From contig JAUNKI010000062.1 in NCBI GenBank assembly GCA_030532815.1, forward strand, positions 1-10,798: a stretch of 10,798 bases of DNA, written 5' to 3'. Numbering within the stretch: the first letter of the stretch is position 1; each line of letters starts with the position of its first letter. Below the pieces are notes generated by a model. The model did no database searches. It was not told the DNA's origin and worked only from the letters and a program-made list of their open reading frames with translations. This DNA comes from Leptotrichiaceae bacterium (GTDB taxonomy: Bacteria; Fusobacteriota; Fusobacteriia; Fusobacteriales; Leptotrichiaceae). A program made the translations under genes and the position numbers. Positions 1-7,039 of the stretch are shown here, piece after piece.

Positions 1-407
1 ACGGAGTAGGACCCAAACTGCGACAGGCAATATTATCCACAAATAATGAAAAAGATGTTATAAATATAGTGAGTGACAGCAATTCAAAACTCATTACAAA
101 AGTTCCGGGTCTCGGAGATAAAAAAGCCCAGAAAATAATACTGGATTTAAAGGATAAAGTCAAAAAAATGAATGTTATGGAAATTTACAGTGAAAATGGA
201 GATATTTCCAAAGGAAAGCCTATAATTTCAGATACTTCAAACACAAAAGTTCTGTTAATGAAGGAAGATATAAAACTGGCACTGGAATCACTGGGATACG
301 TGAATGCCGATGTTTCCAAGTGGATAAAGGATGAAGAGCTGTCGGAAATAAATGATATAGGAGATGCTATCAAATCAATATTGCAGAAAATACAGAATAA
401 AAAATAA
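1..407 (+). CDS. ruvA: Holliday junction branch migration protein RuvA, C-terminal part (5' end outside window)
   Basis: RuvA forms the tetramer that binds four-way junctions and loads the RuvB motor during recombination and repair. The reading frame is open from the window edge (first full codon at base 3) and gives about 134 residues, against roughly 200 for the family, so the N-terminal OB-fold domain lies upstream. Two helix-hairpin-helix motifs are visible: GVGPKLRQAILS at the very start and VPGLGDKKAQKIILDLK about 30 residues later. This pair is typical of RuvA domain II. A variable linker follows, then a C-terminal segment (LALESLGYVNADVSKWI) that resembles domain III, the RuvB-contacting UBA-like domain. 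The GTG at base 69 is internal and is not the start. yebC follows after 15 nt. RuvB is not next to it here. Confidence 0.93.
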   Translation, partial: GVGPKLRQAILSTNNEKDVINIVSDSNSKLITKVPGLGDKKAQKIILDLKDKVKKMNVMEIYSENGDISKGKPIISDTSNTKVLLMKEDIKLALESLGYVNADVSKWIKDEELSEINDIGDAIKSILQKIQNKK

Positions 408-422
408 TATGGAGGTAATTTT

Positions 423-1172
423 GTGGCAGGACACAGTAAATGGGCAAATATCCAACATAGAAAAGGGAGACAGGATAAAATAAGAGGAAAGGTATTTACA
501 AGGTTAGGGAAGGAGCTTACTATTGCTGCAAGAATAGGCGGTGGAAATGCAGACTTCAATCCGAGACTGAGACTCGCCATAGATAAGGCGAAAGTTGCCA
601 ATATGCCTAAAGATACCATTGAAAGAGCTATAAAAAAAGGAACGGGAGAACTTGAAGGTGTAGACTATATTGAAATAAGATATGAAGGTTACGGTCCGGG
701 AGGAGCAGCATTTTTAGTAGACGTAGTAACTGACAATAAAAACAGATCGGCTTCTACCGTAAGAATGAATTTTTCAAGAAATGACGGCAATCTCGGAGAA
801 ACAGGCTCAGTTGCCTTTATGTTCGAACGAAAAGGTATTTTGGAATTTGAAAAGGGAAAAATCGATGAGGAAAAATTAATGGAAGGGGCTCTTGAAGCAG
901 GAGCCGAAGACGTCATTGAAAAAGAAAATTCAATGATTGTCATTACCAATCCCAATGATTTTGAAATGGTGAAAGAAAATCTGGAACAGTCAGGATTGAA
1001 AGCTGATGAAGCTGAAATAACAATGTATCCTCAAAATGAAATAGAAATAACCGATGAAGAAACAGCAGCTAAGATACTGAAATTATATGACGATTTGGAA
1101 GATAATGAAGATGTACAGGAAATATACTCAAATTTCAATATAAGCGATGAAATTTTAAGTAAAATGGAATAA
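423..1172 (+). CDS. yebC: YebC/PmpR family DNA-binding protein
   Basis: This 249-residue protein has the length and hallmark N-terminus of the YebC family ([18 protein letters not shown], then [12 protein letters not shown]). These are cytoplasmic three-domain proteins. Members are described as transcriptional regulators, and more recently some are linked to relief of ribosome stalling; the sequence does not say which applies here. Further family landmarks are the [16 protein letters not shown] segment (about residues 60-75), the [20 protein letters not shown] segment (about 90-108) and an acidic C-terminus. The start is GTG at 423, with a strong GGAGG site at 411-415 and 7 nt spacing. It lies 15 nt after ruvA, so the two are very likely co-transcribed. 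yebC beside ruv genes is a known arrangement in other bacteria. Confidence 0.95.
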   Translation: MAGHSKWANIQHRKGRQDKIRGKVFTRLGKELTIAARIGGGNADFNPRLRLAIDKAKVANMPKDTIERAIKKGTGELEGVDYIEIRYEGYGPGGAAFLVDVVTDNKNRSASTVRMNFSRNDGNLGETGSVAFMFERKGILEFEKGKIDEEKLMEGALEAGAEDVIEKENSMIVITNPNDFEMVKENLEQSGLKADEAEITMYPQNEIEITDEETAAKILKLYDDLEDNEDVQEIYSNFNISDEILSKME

Positions 1173-1185
1173 AAAAGGGAATTAA

Positions 1186-1221
1186 GGTAAGCCGTTAGTA
1201 TTTACCGTGATTTGTTTTTTT
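1186..1221 (+). terminator. weak candidate terminator after yebC
   Basis: GGTAA (1186-1190) can pair with TTACC (1202-1206), with one extra G-U pair inside, across a loop of about 9-11 nt. A run of seven T lies at 1215-1221. The stem is short and the T-run starts 8 nt after it, so this is at best a weak intrinsic terminator. It is the only candidate close to the end of yebC. Confidence 0.3.
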
Positions 1222-1315
1222 AATAGATACACAATAAGGAAGAACAGAACAGTTATTACAGAGTATTTTATAATATGTTTTATTTTCAATTCATTATAAT
1301 ATAAAAAAAGAAATC

Positions 1316-1466
1316 GAGGTTGTCTCATAAGGTATAAAAACATATTTAATCATAAACTTTATATATTTTCTATTTTTATAAAATCAGTAAAAATAATATC
1401 TTTTAGTTTTTAAAAATATATAATACCTATAGTTAGAAAATTATTTTTGACTTATGAGACAGTTCC
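1316..1466 (-). mobile_element. MITE-like element, copy 1 (intact, non-coding)
   Basis: This ~151 bp non-coding element has imperfect terminal inverted repeats. The perfect core is TGTCTCATAAG at 1321-1331 matched by CTTATGAGACA at 1451-1461, and the outermost 4-5 bases match only partly. Its reverse complement aligns along its whole length with 7040-7053 plus 7206-7340. By hand alignment that is about 84% identity with a few 1-nt gaps. Two dispersed copies in opposite orientation, with inverted ends and no coding capacity, fit a miniature inverted-repeat transposable element. I could not see a clear target duplication at either end. The parent transposase family is unknown. Confidence 0.75.
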
Positions 1467-1573
1467 TGTAAATTTTATGCATTTTACTGTTTTATAAAAA
1501 TAATAAAAATGACGGTTTATAATAAAAAAATTGCCTTACCTATAGTTTAAAAATGTCTTTTTGATTTATATAT

Positions 1574-1643
1574 AAATTTCTTGAAATTAAGTTTATTTTA
1601 TTTCAAAAAAATTTTTTAAAATGGAAAAAAATTCAAGAAATTT
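1574..1643. repeat. inverted 12-bp motif upstream of nagE
   Basis: AAATTTCTTGAA (1574-1585) recurs as its exact reverse complement at 1632-1643, 46 nt apart. The left copy is itself nearly palindromic (TTTC-TT-GAAA at 1577-1586). Related ATTTCAAA/TTTGAAAT half-sites lie at 1600-1607, 1672-1679 and 1701-1708. All sit within 250 bp upstream of the nagE promoter, so they could be regulator sites. In DNA this AT-rich, chance repeats are common, so the role is a guess. Confidence 0.3.
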
Positions 1644-1746
1644 TAAAGGTTAAAAAACTTTTTGTTTTTTAATTTCAAATATATGATTTAAATTAATATT
1701 TTTGAAATAAGTTAAAAAAGTATGTTTAAAAAAATAAATTTAAATG

Positions 1747-1774
1747 TTGACATAATACTAATCTGATATATAAT
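1747..1774 (+). promoter_or_regulatory. sigma-70-type promoter of the nag gene cluster
   Basis: A perfect TTGACA (1747-1752) and a perfect TATAAT (1769-1774) are separated by 16 bp. Transcription would begin near 1781, leaving a leader of about 70 nt before nagE. Both hexamers match consensus, so basal activity should be strong unless a repressor acts. The motif cluster upstream and the palindrome at 1799-1812 are candidate control sites. Confidence 0.75.
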
Positions 1775-1798
1775 ATAATTAGAGATAGTTTATATTCT

Positions 1799-1812
1799 TT
1801 ATAAATTTATAA
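1799..1812. promoter_or_regulatory. 14-bp palindrome in the nagE leader (candidate operator)
   Basis: TTATAAATTTATAA is a perfect 14-bp palindrome. It lies about 20 nt after the predicted transcription start and runs into the AAGGAG sequence at 1811-1816. It could be a repressor site or a weak hairpin near a ribosome site. It contains only A and T, so it may be chance. Confidence 0.25.
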
Positions 1813-1851
1813 GGAGTGTGAGCAGAAAAGTAGAAAGTGAGTTGGTTTAAT

Positions 1852-3279
1852 ATGATGAAATATTTACAGAGGATAGGTAAATCTTTAATGTTACCTGTGG
1901 CAGTTCTACCAGCAGCGGCAATTTTACTGGGAATAGGTTATAGACTTGATCCTACTGGCTGGGGAGCAAACAGTCCTATGGCGGCTTTTTTGATTAAATC
2001 TGGAGCTTCCATATTAGATAATATGGCAATATTGTTTGCAGTAGGTATAGCAGTCGGAATGTCTAAAGACAGAGATGGTTCTTCTGCATTGGCAGGTTTG
2101 GTAGGATTTTTAGTAATAACTACACTATTATCAAAAGATTCAGTTGCTGTTTTGACAAAAGTTTCTCCAGATGAGGTATCAAGAGCTTTTGGAAAAATAA
2201 ATAATCCTTTTATAGGGATATTGTCAGGGGTAATAGCAGCAGAAATATACAATAAATTTTATAAAACACAGTTGCCTATGGCGTTGGCATTTTTCAGCGG
2301 AAAAAGACTTGTTCCGATATTGACTGCAACTGCGATGCTTGCACTGTCTCCCATATTATTCTTTGCATGGCCTGTAATATTTGGAGGATTAGTGACTTTT
2401 GGAGAGTCATTCTTGAAATTAGGACCTTTAGGAGCCGGGATATTTGGATTTTTAAACAGATTACTGATACCTTTAGGGTTGCATCATGCTTTAAATGCAG
2501 TATTCTGGTTCGACATAGCAGGAATAAATGATATAGGTAATTTTTTAGGAGGAACGGGAACGAAAGGAATAACAGGAATGTATCAGGCAGGATATTTTCC
2601 TATTATGATGTTCGGTCTTCCTGCGGCAGCATTTGCAATGTATCAGGCAGCGAAACCTGAGAAAAAACAGCAGGTGGCTTCACTTATGCTGGCAGCAGGA
2701 GTTACTTCTTTTGTAACGGGAGTAACAGAGCCCCTTGAATTTGCATTTATGTTTGTGGCACCGCTGTTATATGTTGTTCATGCAATTTTGACAGGAATAA
2801 GTCTTTTTATATCTGCAATGTTTCATTGGACTGCAGGTTTCGGATTTAGTGCAGGACTTATTGATTTCAGCTTAACTTCAGGAATGCCTATGGCAAACAG
2901 TCCTTTTATGCTGTTAGCTCAAGGACTGGTATTTGGAGGGATATATTACTTCCTATTTAAAATACTGATAGCAAAATTCAATCTGATGACACCTGGAAGA
3001 GAAGAAGATAACGAAGATGAGATTAATATAGAAGTGTCAAACAGTAATCATGCCGAAGTGGCAAAAATTATATATGAAGCATTAGGCGGAAAGGAAAATG
3101 TCCTGTCAGTGGATAACTGTGCAACAAGACTGAGACTTGAAGTAAAAGACTCGACATTAGTCGAAGATAAAAAGATAAAACAGGTGGCGGCAGGAATAAT
3201 AAAGCCTTCAAAAACAAGTGTACAGGTAATAATAGGACCTCTTGTGGAATTTGTCGCCGATGAAATGAAAAAACTGTAA
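1852..3279 (+). CDS. nagE: PTS N-acetylglucosamine transporter subunit EIICB
   Basis: This membrane permease takes up N-acetylglucosamine and phosphorylates it to GlcNAc-6-phosphate. From ATG 1852 it has 475 residues. The EIIC domain (about 1-385) opens with YLQRIGKSLMLPVAVLPAAA and contains GLHHALNAVFWF (H211/H212), FFPIMMFGLP-type sequence (here YFPIMMFGLP) and GVTEPLEF with E293, all characteristic of NagE. A charged linker leads to the EIIB domain (about 398-475), where CATRLR carries the phosphorylated Cys423. There is no EIIA domain, unlike the longer enterobacterial NagE, so a separate IIA must supply phosphate. The start is uncertain. The frame is open back to GTG 1837, ATG 1855 is also possible, and the only good Shine-Dalgarno (AAGGAG, 1811-1816) is too far from all of them. 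N-terminal alignment with NagE favours 1852. nagB and nagA downstream support GlcNAc specificity over glucose. Confidence 0.93.
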   Translation: MMKYLQRIGKSLMLPVAVLPAAAILLGIGYRLDPTGWGANSPMAAFLIKSGASILDNMAILFAVGIAVGMSKDRDGSSALAGLVGFLVITTLLSKDSVAVLTKVSPDEVSRAFGKINNPFIGILSGVIAAEIYNKFYKTQLPMALAFFSGKRLVPILTATAMLALSPILFFAWPVIFGGLVTFGESFLKLGPLGAGIFGFLNRLLIPLGLHHALNAVFWFDIAGINDIGNFLGGTGTKGITGMYQAGYFPIMMFGLPAAAFAMYQAAKPEKKQQVASLMLAAGVTSFVTGVTEPLEFAFMFVAPLLYVVHAILTGISLFISAMFHWTAGFGFSAGLIDFSLTSGMPMANSPFMLLAQGLVFGGIYYFLFKILIAKFNLMTPGREEDNEDEINIEVSNSNHAEVAKIIYEALGGKENVLSVDNCATRLRLEVKDSTLVEDKKIKQVAAGIIKPSKTSVQVIIGPLVEFVADEMKKL

Positions 3280-3312
3280 AACCGGATTACATTATAATAA
3301 AAAATATTTTGT

Positions 3313-3382
3313 CCTGCATACCCGTTTTTAATATACGGAAACCGCAGGTAGCTGAAATATGAGGGCTGCGGTAAAGCCCTCA
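3313..3382 (+). promoter_or_regulatory. structured leader between nagE and nagB (candidate RNA switch or processing site)
   Basis: Several stems can form. CCTGC (3313-3317) pairs with GCAGG (3344-3348), enclosing CCGT (3322-3325) with ACGG (3335-3338). ACCGCAG (3341-3347) pairs with CTGCGGT (3366-3372). TGAGGGCT (3360-3367) pairs perfectly with AGCCCTCA (3375-3382) over a 7-nt loop. The last hairpin shares bases 3366-3367 with the second, and its loop overlaps that arm, so they exclude each other. The first stem also excludes the second through bases 3344-3347. The last hairpin looks like a terminator stem but is followed only by TTAAAATTTA, not a T-run. The nagB ribosome site begins 12 nt downstream. 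The structures are seen directly; regulation is inferred. Confidence 0.45.
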
Positions 3383-3393
3383 TTAAAATTTAT

Positions 3394-3399
3394 AGGAGG
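3394..3399 (+). promoter_or_regulatory. ribosome binding site fixing the nagB start
   Basis: AGGAGG sits 4 nt before ATG 3404. The frame is open further upstream to 3359, but that upstream codon would place the RNA hairpin inside the coding region and lacks its own ribosome site. This motif therefore fixes the start at 3404. Confidence 0.85.
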
Positions 3400-3403
3400 A
3401 AAT

Positions 3404-4237
3404 ATGAGAGTCATAATTTTAAAAAATAAAGAAGAAATAGGAAAATGGAGTGCTTACAGAATAGCAAAAAAAATACTGAATTTTTCTCCTTCTCCTGAAA
3501 AACCTTTTGTTTTGGGACTGCCTACCGGATCAACACCGCTGGAAACATACAGGGAACTTATAAATTTATACAATGAAGGAATTATTTCCTTTAAAAATGT
3601 AATAACATTCAATATGGACGAATATGTAGGACTGTCACCTGAGCATAAGCAAAGTTATCATTATTTTATGTATGAAAATTTATTCAGACATATCGACATA
3701 AAGCCTGAAAATATAAATATACCTAACGGTCTTGCAGATAATCTTACAGAGGAGTGTCAAAGATACGAAGATAAAATAAAGAGTACGGGAGGAATAAAAC
3801 TTTTTCTCGGAGGAATAGGAGAAGATGGACATATAGCATTTAACGAGCCAGGCTCGTCCCTTGCTTCAAGAACAAGAGATAAGGAACTGACTTATGATAC
3901 TATTCTTGCAAATTCAAGGTTTTTTGACAATGATATGGAAAAAGTCCCTAAACTGGCACTGACTGTAGGAGTAGGAACTCTCATGGATTCGGAAGAAATA
4001 ATGATACTTGCTGAAGGGTATAAAAAGGCAAGGGCAGTCTATCACGGAATAGAAGGAGGAGTAAATCACCTGTGGACAGTATCCGCACTTCAGTTACATA
4101 GAAGAGCGGTTCTCGTTATTGATGAGTCGGCAGCTTCGGATATAAAAGTAAAGACATACAGATATTTCAAGGAAATAGAAGCTCATAATCTGGATTTGGA
4201 AAAATATAAGGAAGAAATAAAAAAAATGAAAAAATAA
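3404..4237 (+). CDS. nagB: glucosamine-6-phosphate deaminase
   Basis: NagB converts glucosamine-6-phosphate to fructose-6-phosphate and ammonia in the cytoplasm, the last step of amino-sugar catabolism before glycolysis. From ATG 3404 it has 277 residues, close to the 266 of the Escherichia coli enzyme. Landmarks appear at the same numbers as in that enzyme: the phosphate loop LPTGSTP (39-45), catalytic D72 in FNMDEYVGL, and D141, H143 and E148 in [18 protein letters not shown]. All catalytic residues are present, so it should be active. The C-terminus carries an extra Lys/Glu-rich tail. It lies between nagE and nagA, 37 nt before the nagA start. The structured leader just upstream may set its level relative to nagE. 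Confidence 0.97.
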   Translation: MRVIILKNKEEIGKWSAYRIAKKILNFSPSPEKPFVLGLPTGSTPLETYRELINLYNEGIISFKNVITFNMDEYVGLSPEHKQSYHYFMYENLFRHIDIKPENINIPNGLADNLTEECQRYEDKIKSTGGIKLFLGGIGEDGHIAFNEPGSSLASRTRDKELTYDTILANSRFFDNDMEKVPKLALTVGVGTLMDSEEIMILAEGYKKARAVYHGIEGGVNHLWTVSALQLHRRAVLVIDESAASDIKVKTYRYFKEIEAHNLDLEKYKEEIKKMKK

Positions 4238-4259
4238 AATTTTTATAAAAACAAAGTTG

Positions 4260-4267
4260 AAAGGTGG
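4260..4267 (+). promoter_or_regulatory. ribosome binding site fixing the nagA start
   Basis: AAAGGTGG lies 7 nt before GTG 4275. A TTG at 4257 is in frame, but it overlaps this ribosome site and has none of its own, so the GTG is preferred. The resulting N-terminus (MIIKNAKIFDGEKF) matches the normal NagA start. Confidence 0.75.
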
Positions 4268-4274
4268 AAATGCT

Positions 4275-5423
4275 GTGATTATAAAAAATGCCAAAATTTT
4301 CGACGGAGAAAAATTTATAAATAAGAATACAGTTATTATTGAAGGAAAAAAAATAAAAAAAGTAGTAAATGAAGGGGATTTATCAGTGAAAGACACTGAC
4401 GGACATGAAGTAAAGGACATAAAGGGAATGATTTTATCTCCGGGATTTCTGGATTTGCAGCTGAACGGGTGCGGAGGAGTTTTGTTTAATGATGATATTT
4501 CAAGAAAAACGCTGGAAATAATGAATGAAACAAATAAAAAATTCGGATGTACATCATTTTTACCTACATTAATAACATCTCCCGATGAAAAAATAGAAAG
4601 AGCTCTTAAACTTATGGAAGAAATAGGAGATAAAGAAGAAATAGGAGTTCTGGGACTGCATATAGAAGGACCTTACATAAGTGTGGAGAGAAAAGGAATA
4701 CACAGACCTGAGTATATAAGAGTTTTATCTGATGAAATGGTACAGAAGATAGCAGATGCAGGTTCTGAGGTGACAAAAATAATTACTATAGCTCCTGAAA
4801 AAGCTGAAATAAAGCATCTGAAAATATTAAAAGAGGCAGGAATAAACATATCAGTAGGACATACAAATGCCACTTATGAAGAGTGTATGGAAAAAAAGGA
4901 ATATTTTAACGGAGCGACACATCTTTACAATGCTATGAGTCCTCTGGAATCAAGAAATCCCGGAGTTATAGGGTTTTTATTTAATAATGACACGACAAAT
5001 TGCGGAATAATAATCGATGGATTTCATATGGATTTTGCTTCTGCAGAAATTGCAAAAAAAATATTGGGAAAAAGACTATATCTCGTAACTGATGCTGTAA
5101 GTCCTGCCGGAACTGACAATATGACCGAGTTTATGTTTGAAGGAAACAGAGTATTGTATGAAAACGGAAAATGTTTTTCACCTTTAGGGACATTGGGAGG
5201 GTCGGCACTTGTTATGATTGACGGAGTGAAAAATCTTGTGGAGCATGTCCATGTTTCTCAGGAGGAGGCACTCAGAATGGCGACTTCATATCCTGCAAAG
5301 GCAATATCGGTAGATGATAATTACGGATATATAAAAGAAGGGTATACAGCCGATTTGACATATTTCGATGAAAATTATAAAATAAAAGGAACAATAGCAA
5401 AAGGAAATCTTACAGAATATTAA
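4275..5423 (+). CDS. nagA: N-acetylglucosamine-6-phosphate deacetylase
   Basis: NagA removes acetate from GlcNAc-6-phosphate, giving glucosamine-6-phosphate for NagB. It is a cytoplasmic metal-dependent amidohydrolase with a TIM-barrel fold. From GTG 4275 it has 382 residues, the same length as the Escherichia coli enzyme. Motifs in order are PGFLDLQLNGCGG (about 56-68), LGLHIEGPYIS with metal ligand E130, ISVGHTNAT with H195, GATHLYNAMSPL with H215, IIDGFHMD with H250, and LVTDAVSPAGT with catalytic D272. Each lies within one residue of its Escherichia coli counterpart, so the active site is complete. The coding end is followed after 21 nt by the chloride transporter gene, with no terminator between. 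Confidence 0.97.
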   Translation: MIIKNAKIFDGEKFINKNTVIIEGKKIKKVVNEGDLSVKDTDGHEVKDIKGMILSPGFLDLQLNGCGGVLFNDDISRKTLEIMNETNKKFGCTSFLPTLITSPDEKIERALKLMEEIGDKEEIGVLGLHIEGPYISVERKGIHRPEYIRVLSDEMVQKIADAGSEVTKIITIAPEKAEIKHLKILKEAGINISVGHTNATYEECMEKKEYFNGATHLYNAMSPLESRNPGVIGFLFNNDTTNCGIIIDGFHMDFASAEIAKKILGKRLYLVTDAVSPAGTDNMTEFMFEGNRVLYENGKCFSPLGTLGGSALVMIDGVKNLVEHVHVSQEEALRMATSYPAKAISVDDNYGYIKEGYTADLTYFDENYKIKGTIAKGNLTEY

Positions 5424-5444
5424 TTTTCAGAAAAAGAGGGAAAT

Positions 5445-7031
5445 ATGGAAAAAAGCGTGTTACAGGAATTGCATAATATAAGTTCATTAAAATCCAGAAG
5501 GAAAAGTTTCGTTTTAATATTTTTCTGTTTTTTAACAGGGATTGTATCGGGAATTACCGTTGTTTCATATACAATATTACTGAATAAAGTTTCAGAATGG
5601 AGAGAAAGTTTTATATCCGAACCGTCTTTGGGAAAAATTATATTGGGACTTTTCCTGTTTATATTAATAGGAATAACGGTACAGATGATGATTTTTAAAT
5701 ATCCTTTAATTGGAGGAAGCGGGATACCTCAAGTAAACGGTCTTTTACAGAAAAAAGTCCAGTTTAAGTGGCTTCCGGAATTAGCATGTAAATTTTTCGG
5801 AGGTATTTTGGCAATTGCTGCAGGAATGTCATTAGGAAGGGAAGGTCCTTCCATTCATTTGGGATCACTTATAGGTGAAGGGATAAATAAGCTATCTCGA
5901 AGACCGAATGTGGAGCAGAAATATCTTGTTACATGTGGAGCAAGTGCCGGACTGTCTGCTGCATTTAATGCTCCTCTTGCAGGAACCGTATTTGCATTGG
6001 AGGAACTGCATAAATTTTTTTCTCCTCTGCTTTTAATTTGTGTTCTTGTGGCGAGCGGAACTTCCAATTACGTATCAAGGATTATATTAGGGACAAAGAC
6101 GGTTTTTGAACATAATTTTATTCTGCCTGATCATACTTCTCCGATATTTGCAGTTATGGTTACAGGAATTTTCTGTGTTATTGTAACAATAGCAGGGAAG
6201 ATTTTTACCTTCTTTTTAGTATATTTTCAGAAGAAATATAAAAATATAAAATTGAACAGTTATGTGAAAATATCTTTTTTTATGGTTATTTCATATACAG
6301 TGTGTATATTTTTCAAGGATATAACAGGAGGAGGACACGGACTGATAGAACGTATGTTTCATTCGGGTATTCCTTTAAAATTATTGACTGTTATTTTAAT
6401 ACTGAAATTTTTTTATACGATGATGAGTTACAGTACCGGATTTCCGGGAGGGATATTTTTACCCATGCTTGTAATAGGAGCTTTAATAGGAAAAGCCTAC
6501 GGACTGATTTTAGTTAATTATTTTTCAGCTTCAAATGAATTTATAGTTCATTTTATGCTTCTCGGAATGGCGGCTTATTTTACAGCAGTAGTAAGAGCTC
6601 CAATAACGGGAATTATCCTTATACTGGAAATGACCGGAAATTTCTCATATTTATTCCTGTTAATTGTAACTGTTACGATAACATATGTTTTAACGGAGTT
6701 TCTGAAATTGGAACCGATTTATGAAATATTATTTGAAAATATGTTTGAAGGGGAAAAAGAGGAATATTCGGAATTTAAAAAGGAAGAAAATAAAATTGTT
6801 ACTCTTTTAATACATGTGGGTGCCGATTCCGAATTTGAAAACAAGAAGATAAAAGAATTGGACTTGCCCAAAAATCTTCTAATTATGGGTGTCAGAGCAA
6901 ACGGTAAAGAATACATACCTGACGGAGAAACTTTAATAAAAAGCGGAAATCAGCTTGTAATTATAACAGATTACGGTACAGCTCAGAAATACGCATATAA
7001 ATTAAAAGATAAAGGAATAAAAATTTTATAG
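5445..7031 (+). CDS. ClC family chloride channel/H+ antiporter with C-terminal RCK_C domain
   Basis: This 528-residue integral membrane protein belongs to the ClC family. Anion-path motifs are GGSGIPQV (S92; Gln replaces the frequent Glu at 96), GREGPSIHLGS with the gating glutamate E133, GASAGLSAAFNAPLAG, and GGIFLPML (335-342). E187, in the Glu-Glu pair after NAPLAG, aligns with the proton glutamate of the bacterial antiporters, and Y426 in EPIYEIL aligns with the gating tyrosine. Retention of E133 and E187 favours Cl-/H+ exchange over a pure channel. About 10 hydrophobic helices span residues 20-425. Residues about 447-528 (VTLLIHVGADSEFENKKIKEL onward) form a TrkA_C/RCK_C-type cytosolic domain, which may bind a ligand. 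A GAGG site at 5436-5439 precedes ATG 5445. The gene probably shares the nag transcript, although no metabolic link is obvious. Confidence 0.93.
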   Translation: MEKSVLQELHNISSLKSRRKSFVLIFFCFLTGIVSGITVVSYTILLNKVSEWRESFISEPSLGKIILGLFLFILIGITVQMMIFKYPLIGGSGIPQVNGLLQKKVQFKWLPELACKFFGGILAIAAGMSLGREGPSIHLGSLIGEGINKLSRRPNVEQKYLVTCGASAGLSAAFNAPLAGTVFALEELHKFFSPLLLICVLVASGTSNYVSRIILGTKTVFEHNFILPDHTSPIFAVMVTGIFCVIVTIAGKIFTFFLVYFQKKYKNIKLNSYVKISFFMVISYTVCIFFKDITGGGHGLIERMFHSGIPLKLLTVILILKFFYTMMSYSTGFPGGIFLPMLVIGALIGKAYGLILVNYFSASNEFIVHFMLLGMAAYFTAVVRAPITGIILILEMTGNFSYLFLLIVTVTITYVLTEFLKLEPIYEILFENMFEGEKEEYSEFKKEENKIVTLLIHVGADSEFENKKIKELDLPKNLLIMGVRANGKEYIPDGETLIKSGNQLVIITDYGTAQKYAYKLKDKGIKIL

Positions 7032-7039
7032 AAATAGTA

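Larger units (their letters stand above)
1173..1836. other. 664-bp AT-rich intergenic region
   Basis: I see no gene-like open frame on either strand. From left to right it contains the weak terminator (1186-1221), a MITE-like element (1316-1466), an AT-rich stretch with an inverted 12-bp motif (1574-1643), a near-consensus promoter (1747-1774) and the leader of nagE. In 1222-1315 and 1467-1573 I see only A/T-rich sequence with no recognisable structure. Confidence 0.75.

Noticed and set aside
185..619. A 144-codon open frame on the minus strand
   Set aside because: It overlaps ruvA and yebC, which have clear family motifs, and it shows no ribosome site or recognisable protein pattern. It is a shadow of the real genes.
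1424..1547. Direct repeat TACCTATAGTT at 1424-1434 and 1537-1547
   Set aside because: It is only 11 bp in AT-rich DNA. The second copy lies outside the MITE-like element and no further similarity surrounds it, so chance is likely.
3270..3298. Possible promoter with TATAAT at 3293-3298 upstream of nagB
   Set aside because: The -10 is perfect, but no -35-like hexamer lies at a 16-18 bp spacing (the bases are A-rich). It was not listed as a feature, although a weak internal promoter cannot be excluded.
3048..3383. A 111-codon open frame on the minus strand
   Set aside because: It covers the EIIB domain of nagE and the nagE-nagB leader in antisense, with no recognisable motif or ribosome site.
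3280..3403. glmS-type ribozyme or riboswitch before nagB
   Set aside because: The gap is only 124 nt and lacks the length and multi-helix core expected of the glmS ribozyme. nagB is also not the usual gene it controls.
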